Shown piece after piece: positions 38,377-46,834 of a stretch of DNA of 47,055 nt. The DNA is taken from NCBI GenBank assembly GCA_015523465.1, contig WAKF01000089.1:1-47055 (forward strand), written 5' to 3'. How positions within the stretch are numbered: the first letter of the stretch is position 1; every line of letters starts with the position of its first letter. Source of the stretch: Aeropyrum sp. (GTDB taxonomy: Archaea; Thermoproteota; Thermoprotei_A; Sulfolobales; Acidilobaceae). Below the pieces are notes generated by a model. The model had not been told where the DNA came from. It saw only the letters and a program-made list of their open reading frames with translations, and made no database searches. The position numbers were made by a program, and so were the translations under genes.

Positions 38377-38937
38377 ATGGGCCTGCCTGAAAGGGAGGTT
38401 AAGGTTAGAATCGAATGCAGGCTACTTCATCCTCTACGCTCCGACCTTGAGAAGCTAGGCTTCAAGTGCAAAGGCCCGATCGCCGAGACGGACATATACT
38501 ACTCCCATCCCTGCAAGGACTTCATAGAGTCGGATGAAGCCCTACGGCTGCGGTTCATTAGTGAAAGGGTAGCTAAGCTCACATACAAGGGCCCCCGAAG
38601 ATTCCTTGGAAAAAATGTTAAGGAGAGGGAAGAGATAGAGATAGAGGTCGGCAACCCTGCAGCCTTAGAGAGCATTCTCTCAAAGCTTGGTTTCAAGCCT
38701 GCTTTGAGAGTAGAGAAGAGTAGGACCTACTGTAATAAAGATGACATCACGGTGACTCTCGACAGAGTAGAGGGGCTTGGTTGCTTTCTAGAGGTTGAGG
38801 CGCCAGATGAAACAACTATAGATGAAGTACTAGAATCCGTAGGCCTCAGCAACGCAGAGAAGATCGAACTCACATACGCTGAAATGATAGGAGGCTTTAA
38901 AGCGGGGAAAAGAACGGCGAGCATTGAAGAGTCCTAG
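38377..38937 (+). CDS. CYTH-domain protein (class IV adenylate cyclase/thiamine triphosphatase type)
   Basis: This 186-residue protein has the CYTH tunnel fold. It starts with the EREVKVRIE strand, giving the ExExK metal/triphosphate signature at residues 5-9. Later strands include LRLRFISERVAKLTYKGP, REEIEIEVG, VEKSRTYC, DDITVTLDRVEGLGCFLEVEA. Family members hydrolyse inorganic triphosphate or thiamine triphosphate, or cyclise ATP (CyaB). Which applies here is not decided, but hydrolysis of triphosphates is commonest in archaea. The frame extends three codons to GTG; ATG 38377 puts the ExExK motif at the normal place. It lies downstream of the isoprenoid operon genes. Confidence 0.88.
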   Translation: MGLPEREVKVRIECRLLHPLRSDLEKLGFKCKGPIAETDIYYSHPCKDFIESDEALRLRFISERVAKLTYKGPRRFLGKNVKEREEIEIEVGNPAALESILSKLGFKPALRVEKSRTYCNKDDITVTLDRVEGLGCFLEVEAPDETTIDEVLESVGLSNAEKIELTYAEMIGGFKAGKRTASIEES

Positions 38938-38960
38938 AAAAGCTTATCTTCAAATAACAA

Positions 38961-38970
38961 ATATTATAAA
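38961..38970 (+). promoter_or_regulatory. TATA box of the secreted PNGase A-like gene
   Basis: ATATTATAAA lies 27-36 bases upstream of the TTG start at 38997, inside an AT-rich spacer that follows the CYTH stop. Prediction from sequence only. Confidence 0.45.
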
Positions 38971-38996
38971 TTGAGAATTGTGCGGGGTGGGGCTAC

Positions 38997-40760
38997 TTGC
39001 CCCTTCACAAGGTAGTTACAAGTGTATTGATAATATTGGCCTTAGCAGCCGCAATAATAGCACCATCTCCTAGTAGCGCAGAGGCTTTATCAAGCGGTAA
39101 AGACCCCAGGCCCGGCCTATCTACCGAAGGTGCTTGGAGCTGGCAAGACTACCCCTACTGGGTTCCCCACTCAGAGCCGCTCACCGTCGTAGCCGTTGAA
39201 GGATTTCTCGCAGAAAACTTTCAGGGTCCTGTGAGCTTTGAATTCGACACCCCCGAGGGCGAGTTTTCTAGGATAATACTGAGGGTTGACATCGAGCTTG
39301 TAAGCGTCGTTGAGGGTAGGCCTGCAGTACAATATGATAGGCCCCTGTGGATCTGGATTAACAGTGTCCCTGCTTTTGTAGGCACTACGACGCAGAGGTA
39401 TAACTATGTTGCGTTTTCCGATGTAACCCATCTCTATCCTCTCTTAGTAGGAGGGCGTAAAGCTACCCTAACTATAGCCCTTCCGAATTGGGTGATACCC
39501 GACTTAGGGTTAACTGGTGCCTTTAGAGTTAACGTGACCCTACTCTACTATCCAGGGCCTAAGCCTTCATGGACTCCGGACCTAGTCATACCCTTATTCA
39601 CAGGTAGCGAGAGAACCCCTTGGCCGGGCCTAGCAGTTCTTAGGCTAACTAGCTCCGACAACGTGGCTTCTGATAGCATTAAACTGCCGGTTAAGGCTGC
39701 TAGGGCGTTCCTTCTACTATACTCTGAAGGAGCTAGTTACGATGAATTCTGGTATGCTTCCATACCCGCGCCGAGACTCTTCGTCTTTAAGGCCGGTGAC
39801 AATCCATTCGTGATCGCCCCACCCCTCCCCATGATGTATACTGGCAGTCTAAACCCGCTGCTCTGGAGGCCCATACCTGGGGTACGAACCCTCTCCTTCG
39901 AACCCATACTCATTGACGTGACGCCAGCAATACCACTACTACTAGAATATGGTAGCATCGAGGTTGAAGCTATAGGTATAAACGACTACTGGATGATCTT
40001 CCCGGCGCTATTAGTATACCTAGACGAGGGGATCGTTGGTCACGAGCTAGTATACGTCAAACCCATGATACCCTCCGTTAAGGCTGAGGGTTTGCAGGGG
40101 GATACTAGGGGTAACTATAGGTTCCTCTATAACGCCTCTCTAGAGATAGAATCCAAGACTTACGTAGTGAAGGGAGGCATGGTTCTCGAAGCTCATAGTA
40201 GGTCCTACATGGAAGCTAGCATTGAAGGATCGCAGAACTTCACTGAAGATACAATGCTGCTCAACCTCTATGTGAGCGCCTCGTACACCTCCACAGCTTC
40301 AAACTTGCTCCCAGGACCCTCATCATGGTGGAGGAGCCTTTACATGCAGACTACCATAGACTATAAGTTCGTCGTGGAGCCACAAGGCGATCCCTCTCAG
40401 GCAACTCCAGATAACCCGGTACCTGCATTATTCACCTTATACACTAAGGTATCACAGAGCCTCGAAGTCGATGGCATATGGCCCTTCACAGCAACTTATA
40501 GGGCTTCTAGTGAAGCGTCCGACGCCGAAGCTAAGATAGCAGGCGAGCTGATATTCATAGGTCCTACAGCGGCGATAATAACTGGAATAACCGAGGCTTG
40601 GGGGCTTAACGCAAAGGATGTGTGGGGAAGCGAGTCGCCTGTATCGAGGGAAGGAGAAGTAGGCCCAGCTATAATACAGTTCTATAGGAAAACTGTAGGC
40701 TCCAACGAGTGGCCCGAATGGAGTGTTGAAAGCGATGATATACTAGTAGTGTGGCTCTAG
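38997..40760 (+). CDS. Secreted PNGase A-like protein
   Basis: This 587-residue extracellular protein has a signal peptide (residues 5-28, VVTSVLIILALAAAIIAPSP, then SSAEA). Its first half fits peptide-N-glycosidase A (peptide-N4-(N-acetyl-beta-glucosaminyl)asparagine amidase A): FEFDTPEGEFSRIILRVDIE, then DRPLWIWINSVPAFVGTTT, then FSDVTHLYPLL, then GLTGAFRVNVTLLYYPG, which is the double beta-sandwich order of that family. The second half, with ASIPAPRLFVFKAGD, LFEP-type strands and many beta segments, also fits. Such enzymes remove N-glycans from proteins, and archaeal members are few. The start is TTG 38997, after GGGGTGGGG. No anchor is seen at the C terminus, so it is likely released or held in the pseudo-periplasm. 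Confidence 0.72.
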   Translation: MPLHKVVTSVLIILALAAAIIAPSPSSAEALSSGKDPRPGLSTEGAWSWQDYPYWVPHSEPLTVVAVEGFLAENFQGPVSFEFDTPEGEFSRIILRVDIELVSVVEGRPAVQYDRPLWIWINSVPAFVGTTTQRYNYVAFSDVTHLYPLLVGGRKATLTIALPNWVIPDLGLTGAFRVNVTLLYYPGPKPSWTPDLVIPLFTGSERTPWPGLAVLRLTSSDNVASDSIKLPVKAARAFLLLYSEGASYDEFWYASIPAPRLFVFKAGDNPFVIAPPLPMMYTGSLNPLLWRPIPGVRTLSFEPILIDVTPAIPLLLEYGSIEVEAIGINDYWMIFPALLVYLDEGIVGHELVYVKPMIPSVKAEGLQGDTRGNYRFLYNASLEIESKTYVVKGGMVLEAHSRSYMEASIEGSQNFTEDTMLLNLYVSASYTSTASNLLPGPSSWWRSLYMQTTIDYKFVVEPQGDPSQATPDNPVPALFTLYTKVSQSLEVDGIWPFTATYRASSEASDAEAKIAGELIFIGPTAAIITGITEAWGLNAKDVWGSESPVSREGEVGPAIIQFYRKTVGSNEWPEWSVESDDILVVWL

Positions 40761-40830
40761 AGGATAGGCTAATACAGTTAACCCTATAACTCCCCTCTTC
40801 TCTTTTACCTTACCCGGGGATGACGCCCTG

Positions 40831-41313
40831 GTGGCGGCTGAGGAAACCTTACGGAAGCCTCAAGAACTTTACAGGGAGTCACTTAAAACAATAATCCTGA
40901 GGATATTAGCTGAGAAGCCTAGGCACGGCTACGAGATTATAAAGAGGATCGAAGAGGTCACAAGGGGTAGATGGAGGCCTGCCGCCGGCACCCTCTATCC
41001 TCTCCTAGAGCAAATGGTTCGTGAGGGGTTGATAGAAGTAGAGAGAGTTGAGAGTGAGGGCGTTAAGGGGGGGAAAAGAGTTATCTATGCTCTCACGGGG
41101 AAGGGCTGGAAGACTCTAATAGAACTTCTTGAGAAGAAGATCCCTGCTAAGATAGACATGATGATATACTACTTCGCGGAGACTTGTATCCTACTTAGGC
41201 TTAAGGGTTATAGGGAAGAGGCGGAAAAGCTATGCTCACAACTAAGGAACGGGATTGAAAAGCTCTCAATGGCCGTCGAGAGAAATTGCGAGTTGGACGT
41301 GCTAAAATGGTGA
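40831..41313 (+). CDS. PadR family transcriptional regulator
   Basis: This 160-residue winged-helix DNA-binding protein has the family core LKTIILRILAEKPRHGYEIIKRI, then WRPAAGTLYPLLEQMVREGLIEVE, and the wing GGKRVIYALTGKG. The last 70 residues form the helical dimerisation tail typical of the shorter PadR type. PadR proteins repress transporter or stress genes in response to small hydrophobic molecules. Nothing here shows the target; the upstream PNGase A-like gene on the same strand is the nearest candidate. The start is GTG 40831, after GGGGATGA. It is convergent with the helicase gene, only 21 bases apart. Confidence 0.92.
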   Translation: MAAEETLRKPQELYRESLKTIILRILAEKPRHGYEIIKRIEEVTRGRWRPAAGTLYPLLEQMVREGLIEVERVESEGVKGGKRVIYALTGKGWKTLIELLEKKIPAKIDMMIYYFAETCILLRLKGYREEAEKLCSQLRNGIEKLSMAVERNCELDVLKW

Positions 41314-41334
41314 TGAAGTTGCCGGCTCAACCGC

Positions 41335-44300
41335 CTAGATTCTAGTTACGTAAAGCCTGGCGTAAGGATATTCTTTCAACGCTTTTAAAGCCCTGGATGC
41401 TATTCTACTACGCTCGCACACAGCCACAATATAACCCAGGTCCATTAACTTAGCCCACTCGCCCTTCTCAGCTAGCCTTACAATCCTCAAAAGACTCCCA
41501 CTCCTAGCTTTAAACGGCTTACCCCACATGCTCCTATAAGCCTCTGCAACCTCCTTGAGGAGCCTTTCACTCGAGACCGCTAGATAAACGCCCTCAGGCC
41601 CTAGCAGATCCTCTAGCACTCCTAGGAGCTCTGCTAGCTCCCTACATCCCCTGACACTAGAGCATTCAATCGAGCCTCCCGGAGGTAAGGTGCCTTTTAG
41701 AGACTTCATGGGTGTTGAGAAGTACTTCCTTATAGCGTCCTTAAAGGCTCTGTCAACCTCCTTTACACCCTTTGAAGCTAGGGATAGTGAAACTTCTATG
41801 GCGTCCCTTAGCGCTTCAAGCCTGCGTATTTCTATGCTCCTTCTGGTGTGTAGCGCGGAGAAAAGCTCTCTCCCTAGTATGTCAACTTCTATAGGCTCGT
41901 ATCCTGGAGCCCACTCAACTATGACATAGTGGCTCCCGGGCTCTACCTGCCTCCACTCGCCACTACAGGCTCCAGCCGAGAAGACCTCTTCACCGTCGGC
42001 TACTAGCCTTAATCCTCCGTTACACGATTCAAACCTAAACTTTAGGGGCCTTAGACCTTCAACCCTAGGCAGCCCTGGGGTGGAGAATGCTAGGTCTCCA
42101 GGTAGCCTGACAGCCCATCCAGCCTCCTCTTCTAGGGGGATGTCGCTTCTAGCCTCATACAACTGGGCCTTACCCACCAGCCAGTAATCTAAGACCCCCG
42201 AGGACCTAAGGAAGTCTAGGCTCCTCAGGGCTATCCTACCCCTGGGAAGGGCCTTGAGCGGTACCAGTATCCTCCGAATCCCCAGGCTTTTAGACGTGGC
42301 AGCTAGTATGTTATTGACTGCCACTACCTCGCTGGGCTTAGGAAGCTCGGATAGAGTCTCTACCGCTTTAACCTTAAAATCTTCCGGGTTATAGAGTATG
42401 GCTGCTATCGATCTCAACCCATCTCTCCCAGCCCTCCCAGCTTCTTGTACATAGTCCTCCAGGCTATCGCTAGGACTTACATGTATTATCCACCTTATGT
42501 TAGGTATGTCTACTCCCATGCCGAAAGCCTTAGTAGCCACTATAACCCTTCTCCCGCCACCCTCAATAACCTCTCTTTCAACTTTCCTCCTCATAGACTC
42601 TGCCATTTGCCCGTGATAAACATAGACCTTCTCAACCCCAGAGGATTTCAAGCTACCTGCAATTTCCTCGGCGTTAAGCCTAGGCCTTCTCCTACTCTTA
42701 ACGTAGCCCGTAAATACTACGCCCACCCACCCGTCCTCCGAGACCCCATCAGCCCATTTAGAGAGATCCGAGACCAGCCGAGCTACGGTCTCGACCCTAG
42801 CCTTATCATCCCTAGGAGCAGGGACTATGTGAAACTCTATGTTATCCCTTACAGGATCGCCTCTGACAATAACATCCCCGCTCGAAGCAGCCCTCCACGC
42901 CTCATCCCACCCTACATCCCACCCCACTTCAACTCTATTCTGTGAGCCCAGCGCCAACATTACAGAGTCTGCTACGTCCGGCGTTGCAGTGGCTGTAAGG
43001 GCTAGTATTGGGGGCCACAGCCTGCTACTCCTTATTTCTAGTAGTCTCTTAGCCATGTAGAGGTAACTCGGCCTGAAAGTTACGCCCCACCTAGCCAGGC
43101 TATGAGCCTCGTCTAGCACTGCTAGAGAAGGAGGAGTAGTTTCCAGCAGGGACTCTAAGTCGTTATCGCCGAACCTCTCGGGGGCTACGTACACTAGGTC
43201 TAGGAGCCCCCTACGAGCAGCGTCTACTACAAGCCTCTTAAGCCTAGCCGGGACGCTGGAGTCTATGTAAGCCGCCGCCAGCCCTCTCTTAGCTGCAGAC
43301 CGAGCCTGATCCCGCATAAGAGCCTTTAAGGGACTCACAACGAGGGTATAAACTCCCCATCCCATAAGGGAACCAGCCCTACCTGCAGCCTGGAATATAG
43401 CTGATTTCCCGTAGCCTGTTGGCAGTATAGCCATAGTAGTTAGAGGCCTACCTTCTAGGTAGCTCCTCGACACTGCCGCTAGAGCAGTTTCTTGGCCCTT
43501 CCTAGGCCTAGCACCCCTCATTATACTCGTGAACGCCAATAGGACCTCGTCCTTCACTAGCTCGTTACCAATCCTCCCTCGAGGCCTTTTCCATCCTTTA
43601 GGCTCGGAGAGAGAGTATGATACCGCTCTCCCCCCTAGTTTCGCTACAAGCTCCTTGACTTTGTCGAGCCAATAGTCCCTCAAGTAATATTCCTCTTCCT
43701 CTCCCCTAAGCGCAGCTACTATCCTAGAAGCCTTTCGACCCCCCCGTACTAGCACTTCTGGGAGCACTAGCACGATGCTAGTAGCAGGTCCTAGGACCTC
43801 TGGCGTTGAGATTACCATCTCCCACCATGCTACAGCAATGCCACCCGAAGCCAGCCATTCCTCCGCGCTTTCAGGACGTTCTAGTAACCTCGCTCTGACA
43901 GCCTTCGAGATCTCTATGGCTAGGGCCCTAGAGGGAGCTACTATGAGAGGCCTTTCCCCAGAAGCAAGACTAAGCGCCTTACCCGCTAAGTCCTCGGGCC
44001 CTGGAGACTCGGGAGTCAATGCTACTATCCTAGGCTCCCCACCCCCACTTTCAACCCCTAGCCTGGAGGCGTATGAGGATGGGAGCCAGGTCCTAACCCT
44101 AACCCTTCCCGGCCTTGAGGGCGGCGGAGGCAGAGGAAGGTTAAACCCCCTTCTCAGAGCCCCTTCAACCCAAGGCCCGTGACCCTCAGGCTCCAAGCAG
44201 TCCTCGAGAGGCCTCAAACAGTCAACCTCAGCCACCCCATCACTAGCTCCTCCATTAACCAGCCCTGTATCCCAAGGCTCCACTTGAGGCGCTATGGCAG

Positions 44301-45249
44301 TACCCTTCTCTATGGACGAAGAGACTATGTTTTCTAGGAGACTCCAGAATCGCCCTCCAAGACTCTGAGGGTCTCTGTATAGTATCCTGGCTATGTCTCC
44401 CTTCCTCAAAGCTATGGAGGCTGCTGCAGCCCAGGCTGCATAAGCAAGCCCCTCGCCTCTGGGAGGTCCTGGATCGAGACGGTACGGCTTTGTTACGCCA
44501 TAGACTAGTCTAGGCTTATCTGTGAGAACGAGCCCACCCTCTAGTGGTTCTGGATGTGAAGCCTTTATTGCGCTTGCCCTCGAGACGCTCTGAGGCATCC
44601 TTCTCCAGTCAACCCCCAGCCTTTCAAGTATCCAGACGCTCCTCTCAGCCACGCCTTTAACAGCCTCTACAGGCCTTCTATAGGATACTCCAAGGTGGTA
44701 CGCTGTGGAATACAGCATGCCGCCTCCCTCGGGGATGGCTATAGAGGCTAGCATCCTAACGTCAACGCTCCAAGGGTATGTGGGCCTGCATCCCCAGTAG
44801 GCTAGGACCTCTGCGCCCAGCGCTAGAGCCGCCGAGGATATGGCGTCCCCGCCTACAATCCTCCATGAAGCTGAGGCTGGAAGCGATGAAGTGGAGAAGA
44901 GGATGTCCCCCGCTAGGACCTCCACAGACTCGCCACTACAATAGGCATAGACAACGCCTCCCTTCGGGAGAGGTTTTCCAAGGAGCCTTGAAGCCTCCCA
45001 AGCCCACTTTCCCTCGCCGGCAAGCACTGTGAAAGCCAAAGCCTCTTCCAGGTACTCGAGGGAAACCTTGCAACCCATTCTGGCAGCCTCGATAATTAGC
45101 TCGTAAACACCCAGAACCCTAGCCTCCCTTACAACCCTCTCAGCGACCCTGCATCCCTCAATCCTCAAAGCCTCCCTTAGAGATATTGGATCGCCTAATT
45201 CACGCCCAGCTAGAAGCTCCCTAGCTCTCCCCCAAATCCTACCCAGCAA
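41335..45249 (-). CDS. Large RecQ-like superfamily 2 helicase with an unknown N-terminal half
   Basis: This 1304-residue protein has a complete RecQ-type core at about 580-1000. KGQETALAAVSRSYLEGRP is the start of the core, PTGYGKS (610-616) is motif I, DEAH (713-716) motif II, LALTATATPDV motif III, KAFGMGVDIPNIRWIIHVSPS motif V and QEAGRAGRDG (935-944) motif VI. No RecQ-Ct zinc ligands or HRDC are recognisable in the last 300 residues. The first 560 residues are not part of RecQ. Around 430-540 the segments PLIVAPSRALAIEISKAV and VAWWEMVISTPEVLGPATSIVLVLPEVL faintly recall the second motor domain of XPD/DinG helicases, which is inference only. TTG start after AGGGGCG. Confidence 0.85.
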   Translation of the reverse strand: MLGRIWGRARELLAGRELGDPISLREALRIEGCRVAERVVREARVLGVYELIIEAARMGCKVSLEYLEEALAFTVLAGEGKWAWEASRLLGKPLPKGGVVYAYCSGESVEVLAGDILFSTSSLPASASWRIVGGDAISSAALALGAEVLAYWGCRPTYPWSVDVRMLASIAIPEGGGMLYSTAYHLGVSYRRPVEAVKGVAERSVWILERLGVDWRRMPQSVSRASAIKASHPEPLEGGLVLTDKPRLVYGVTKPYRLDPGPPRGEGLAYAAWAAAASIALRKGDIARILYRDPQSLGGRFWSLLENIVSSSIEKGTAIAPQVEPWDTGLVNGGASDGVAEVDCLRPLEDCLEPEGHGPWVEGALRRGFNLPLPPPPSRPGRVRVRTWLPSSYASRLGVESGGGEPRIVALTPESPGPEDLAGKALSLASGERPLIVAPSRALAIEISKAVRARLLERPESAEEWLASGGIAVAWWEMVISTPEVLGPATSIVLVLPEVLVRGGRKASRIVAALRGEEEEYYLRDYWLDKVKELVAKLGGRAVSYSLSEPKGWKRPRGRIGNELVKDEVLLAFTSIMRGARPRKGQETALAAVSRSYLEGRPLTTMAILPTGYGKSAIFQAAGRAGSLMGWGVYTLVVSPLKALMRDQARSAAKRGLAAAYIDSSVPARLKRLVVDAARRGLLDLVYVAPERFGDNDLESLLETTPPSLAVLDEAHSLARWGVTFRPSYLYMAKRLLEIRSSRLWPPILALTATATPDVADSVMLALGSQNRVEVGWDVGWDEAWRAASSGDVIVRGDPVRDNIEFHIVPAPRDDKARVETVARLVSDLSKWADGVSEDGWVGVVFTGYVKSRRRPRLNAEEIAGSLKSSGVEKVYVYHGQMAESMRRKVEREVIEGGGRRVIVATKAFGMGVDIPNIRWIIHVSPSDSLEDYVQEAGRAGRDGLRSIAAILYNPEDFKVKAVETLSELPKPSEVVAVNNILAATSKSLGIRRILVPLKALPRGRIALRSLDFLRSSGVLDYWLVGKAQLYEARSDIPLEEEAGWAVRLPGDLAFSTPGLPRVEGLRPLKFRFESCNGGLRLVADGEEVFSAGACSGEWRQVEPGSHYVIVEWAPGYEPIEVDILGRELFSALHTRRSIEIRRLEALRDAIEVSLSLASKGVKEVDRAFKDAIRKYFSTPMKSLKGTLPPGGSIECSSVRGCRELAELLGVLEDLLGPEGVYLAVSSERLLKEVAEAYRSMWGKPFKARSGSLLRIVRLAEKGEWAKLMDLGYIVAVCERSRIASRALKALKEYPYARLYVTRI
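43786..43799. repeat. 14-base perfect palindrome AGGTCCTAGGACCT
   Basis: Two copies of the window-wide heptamer AGGWCCT (AGGTCCT and AGGACCT) abut exactly here, making a perfect 14-base palindrome inside the helicase gene. It encodes Glu-Val-Leu-Gly-Pro-Ala in the minus frame, so it costs nothing in the protein. Confidence 0.8.
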
Positions 45250-45583
45250 TCTACGCCCCTAGAGTAAGTAGGCACCAGGGAGTTAGGGGGGAGAGGCTGT
45301 TACACCTAACAATACAGACATTTTTATATTAAAAGCTAACCCGTCGCTAGAAATCTGGGGGAAATACTTAGCCTCTACTTAAAGCTAGATAAACCTTAGC
45401 GGAGAGGCTTTGCCATAACCACGATATTTGCGGGGATTCAAAGGAAACGAAATCGTGCCCCTTCTTCATAGGGCTAGCAGTTGCCGCTGGCACTAGCTAA
45501 CTCTTTACTTGCTTACTGCTCCCCATGCGCTTCGAGGCGATGTATTTTATTATCACGTAGAGGCAACATTTTTGCTCGGGAGG
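45250..45583. other. 334-base divergent promoter region
   Basis: This gap separates the helicase (-) from the P-loop gene (+). No gene is recognised in it. On the minus strand TTTTAATATAAAAA (45321-45334) is a strong TATA box for the helicase, giving a leader of about 50 bases. On the plus strand TGTATTTTATTATC (45541-45554) is a TATA box for the P-loop gene, placing its transcription start near 45572. The middle (45350-45500) holds nothing I can interpret; a lone GATTCAAAGGAAACG-type segment near 45434 recalls CRISPR repeats but is single copy. Confidence 0.5.
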
Positions 45584-46819
45584 GTGTCTAGGGTGACCTT
45601 ATCTTTTGAAGCTAGGGAGATCAGAGGCATCAACGGCTCTATATTACTTAATAGAGTTGAAGTAGCTGATGAACCAGGCTTCCGGCTGCTACCTGGAACC
45701 GCCTTGACAGTACTCGGCGTTTCGGGTTCTGGTAAAACCCTGTTAGCATGGCTTGCACATTCACTCCCTCTCATCATAGCCAGTAAATTCGCGTGGTACA
45801 TGGACCTTGGAGAGCTACCGAAAAATATCATGAAGTTTGTAAGACTGGTTGCAGGCCGCGTCGGTATGCTACCTGTAGTTAAAGCATTTGAGAGGGGAAT
45901 GACCTTAGCTTGCCTTGATGGCCGGGAAGTGAAGGAGCTAGAGGAACTAGGCTACATGCCGTATAAAGTTGAAAGGGCTTGTGTGGGGGTTGATGAGGGG
46001 AGGCTGATGGCTAGGATAGAGATGACGAATGGGAGGCTCGTTAAGCTGGCTGGCAGAGAAGTTGTAGGTAGGGCTAGAGGGCTTGTAGAGTCTATTTTAG
46101 CTGCTACGTCAATTACATATTCATTACCATCTCAGCTTGTATGGCTGCCATACTACGTTGATGACCCTAACTGGCTTTGGAAAGTCTATGAGGTAGCTAG
46201 TAAAATAGTCAACGATGCTTTAAGGCTTGAAGGTGCCTATAGCTTCATGTTAAAGTGTCTAACCCTCACAAGGTTACCGCCGATCTACCCTGGGGATAGC
46301 ATGCCAGATGACTTAGTCGAGTTAGCTCAGAAGGCATATGGATTTAAGCCCGGCTTCCCCACGATAGAGTGGGATGACTCTCTCAAAACCCACTACACCT
46401 TCCATTCTTTAGGAGAGTTACTAGCAACTTCTGTTAAAGCGTCCTTTGACCTAGTGGCTAGATGTGAAAAAGAGGTGCCTAAGGATGGGGCAACGTCTGC
46501 TCCTTCATTGATAATAGATGACGCCTTTGACAACCTAGCTTTACGCCATGCTACTGATAAAGTGGGAGCGGCCGTTAAGGAGAAGGTCGTGGAAGGCTAC
46601 TCAGTAGCCCTGCTTACTCGTAAGCCTGAGCCCATGATTGAGGCAGCGGGCGATAAATTAGAGGAGCTAGTTAACATACTAATAATAACTTATAATATAC
46701 CTGCGCTCGCGAAGAAGGCAACAGTGCCGTTAACTTTCAGACTTAAATTGCTAAAGTACTCGCAACTCGATGATAAGGAGGCAGAGGTTGTGCATAGGAT
46801 TTTCATAGGTGAGTCCTAG
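45584..46819 (+). CDS. Unrecognised P-loop ATPase
   Basis: This protein of about 411 residues has a Walker A, LGVSGSGKTLLAW, with Lys51, and a Walker B-like strand, PSLIIDDAFDNLALRHATD, with Asp312-Asp313. The 260 residues between them are mostly helical. After Walker B, VVEGYSVALLTRKPEPMIE and VNILIITYNIPA look like the last core strands. This order (P-loop, large helical insert, hhhhDD) recalls ABC/SMC-like or STAND-type ATPases, but no signature motif is present, so no family is assigned. The frame is open to TTG 45509, but the TATA box at 45541-45554 rules that out. GTG 45584, or GTG 45593 nine bases after GGGAGG, is the likely start. Base use is more AT-rich than in neighbouring genes. 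Confidence 0.6.
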   Translation: MSRVTLSFEAREIRGINGSILLNRVEVADEPGFRLLPGTALTVLGVSGSGKTLLAWLAHSLPLIIASKFAWYMDLGELPKNIMKFVRLVAGRVGMLPVVKAFERGMTLACLDGREVKELEELGYMPYKVERACVGVDEGRLMARIEMTNGRLVKLAGREVVGRARGLVESILAATSITYSLPSQLVWLPYYVDDPNWLWKVYEVASKIVNDALRLEGAYSFMLKCLTLTRLPPIYPGDSMPDDLVELAQKAYGFKPGFPTIEWDDSLKTHYTFHSLGELLATSVKASFDLVARCEKEVPKDGATSAPSLIIDDAFDNLALRHATDKVGAAVKEKVVEGYSVALLTRKPEPMIEAAGDKLEELVNILIITYNIPALAKKATVPLTFRLKLLKYSQLDDKEAEVVHRIFIGES

Positions 46820-46834
46820 CGGGTGCGTTAATCC

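Noticed and set aside
41309-41330. TGATGA near the PadR stop as the C box of a guide RNA
   Set aside because: No CTGA box or closing stem at a suitable distance; it is simply a double stop codon.
42445-42945. 166-codon plus-strand frame inside the helicase gene
   Set aside because: It lies opposite the conserved helicase motifs V and VI, and its composition is that of an antisense shadow.
45425-45450. CRISPR-repeat-like segment GATTCAAAGGAAACG
   Set aside because: There is a single copy with no second repeat, spacer pattern or cas gene in the window.
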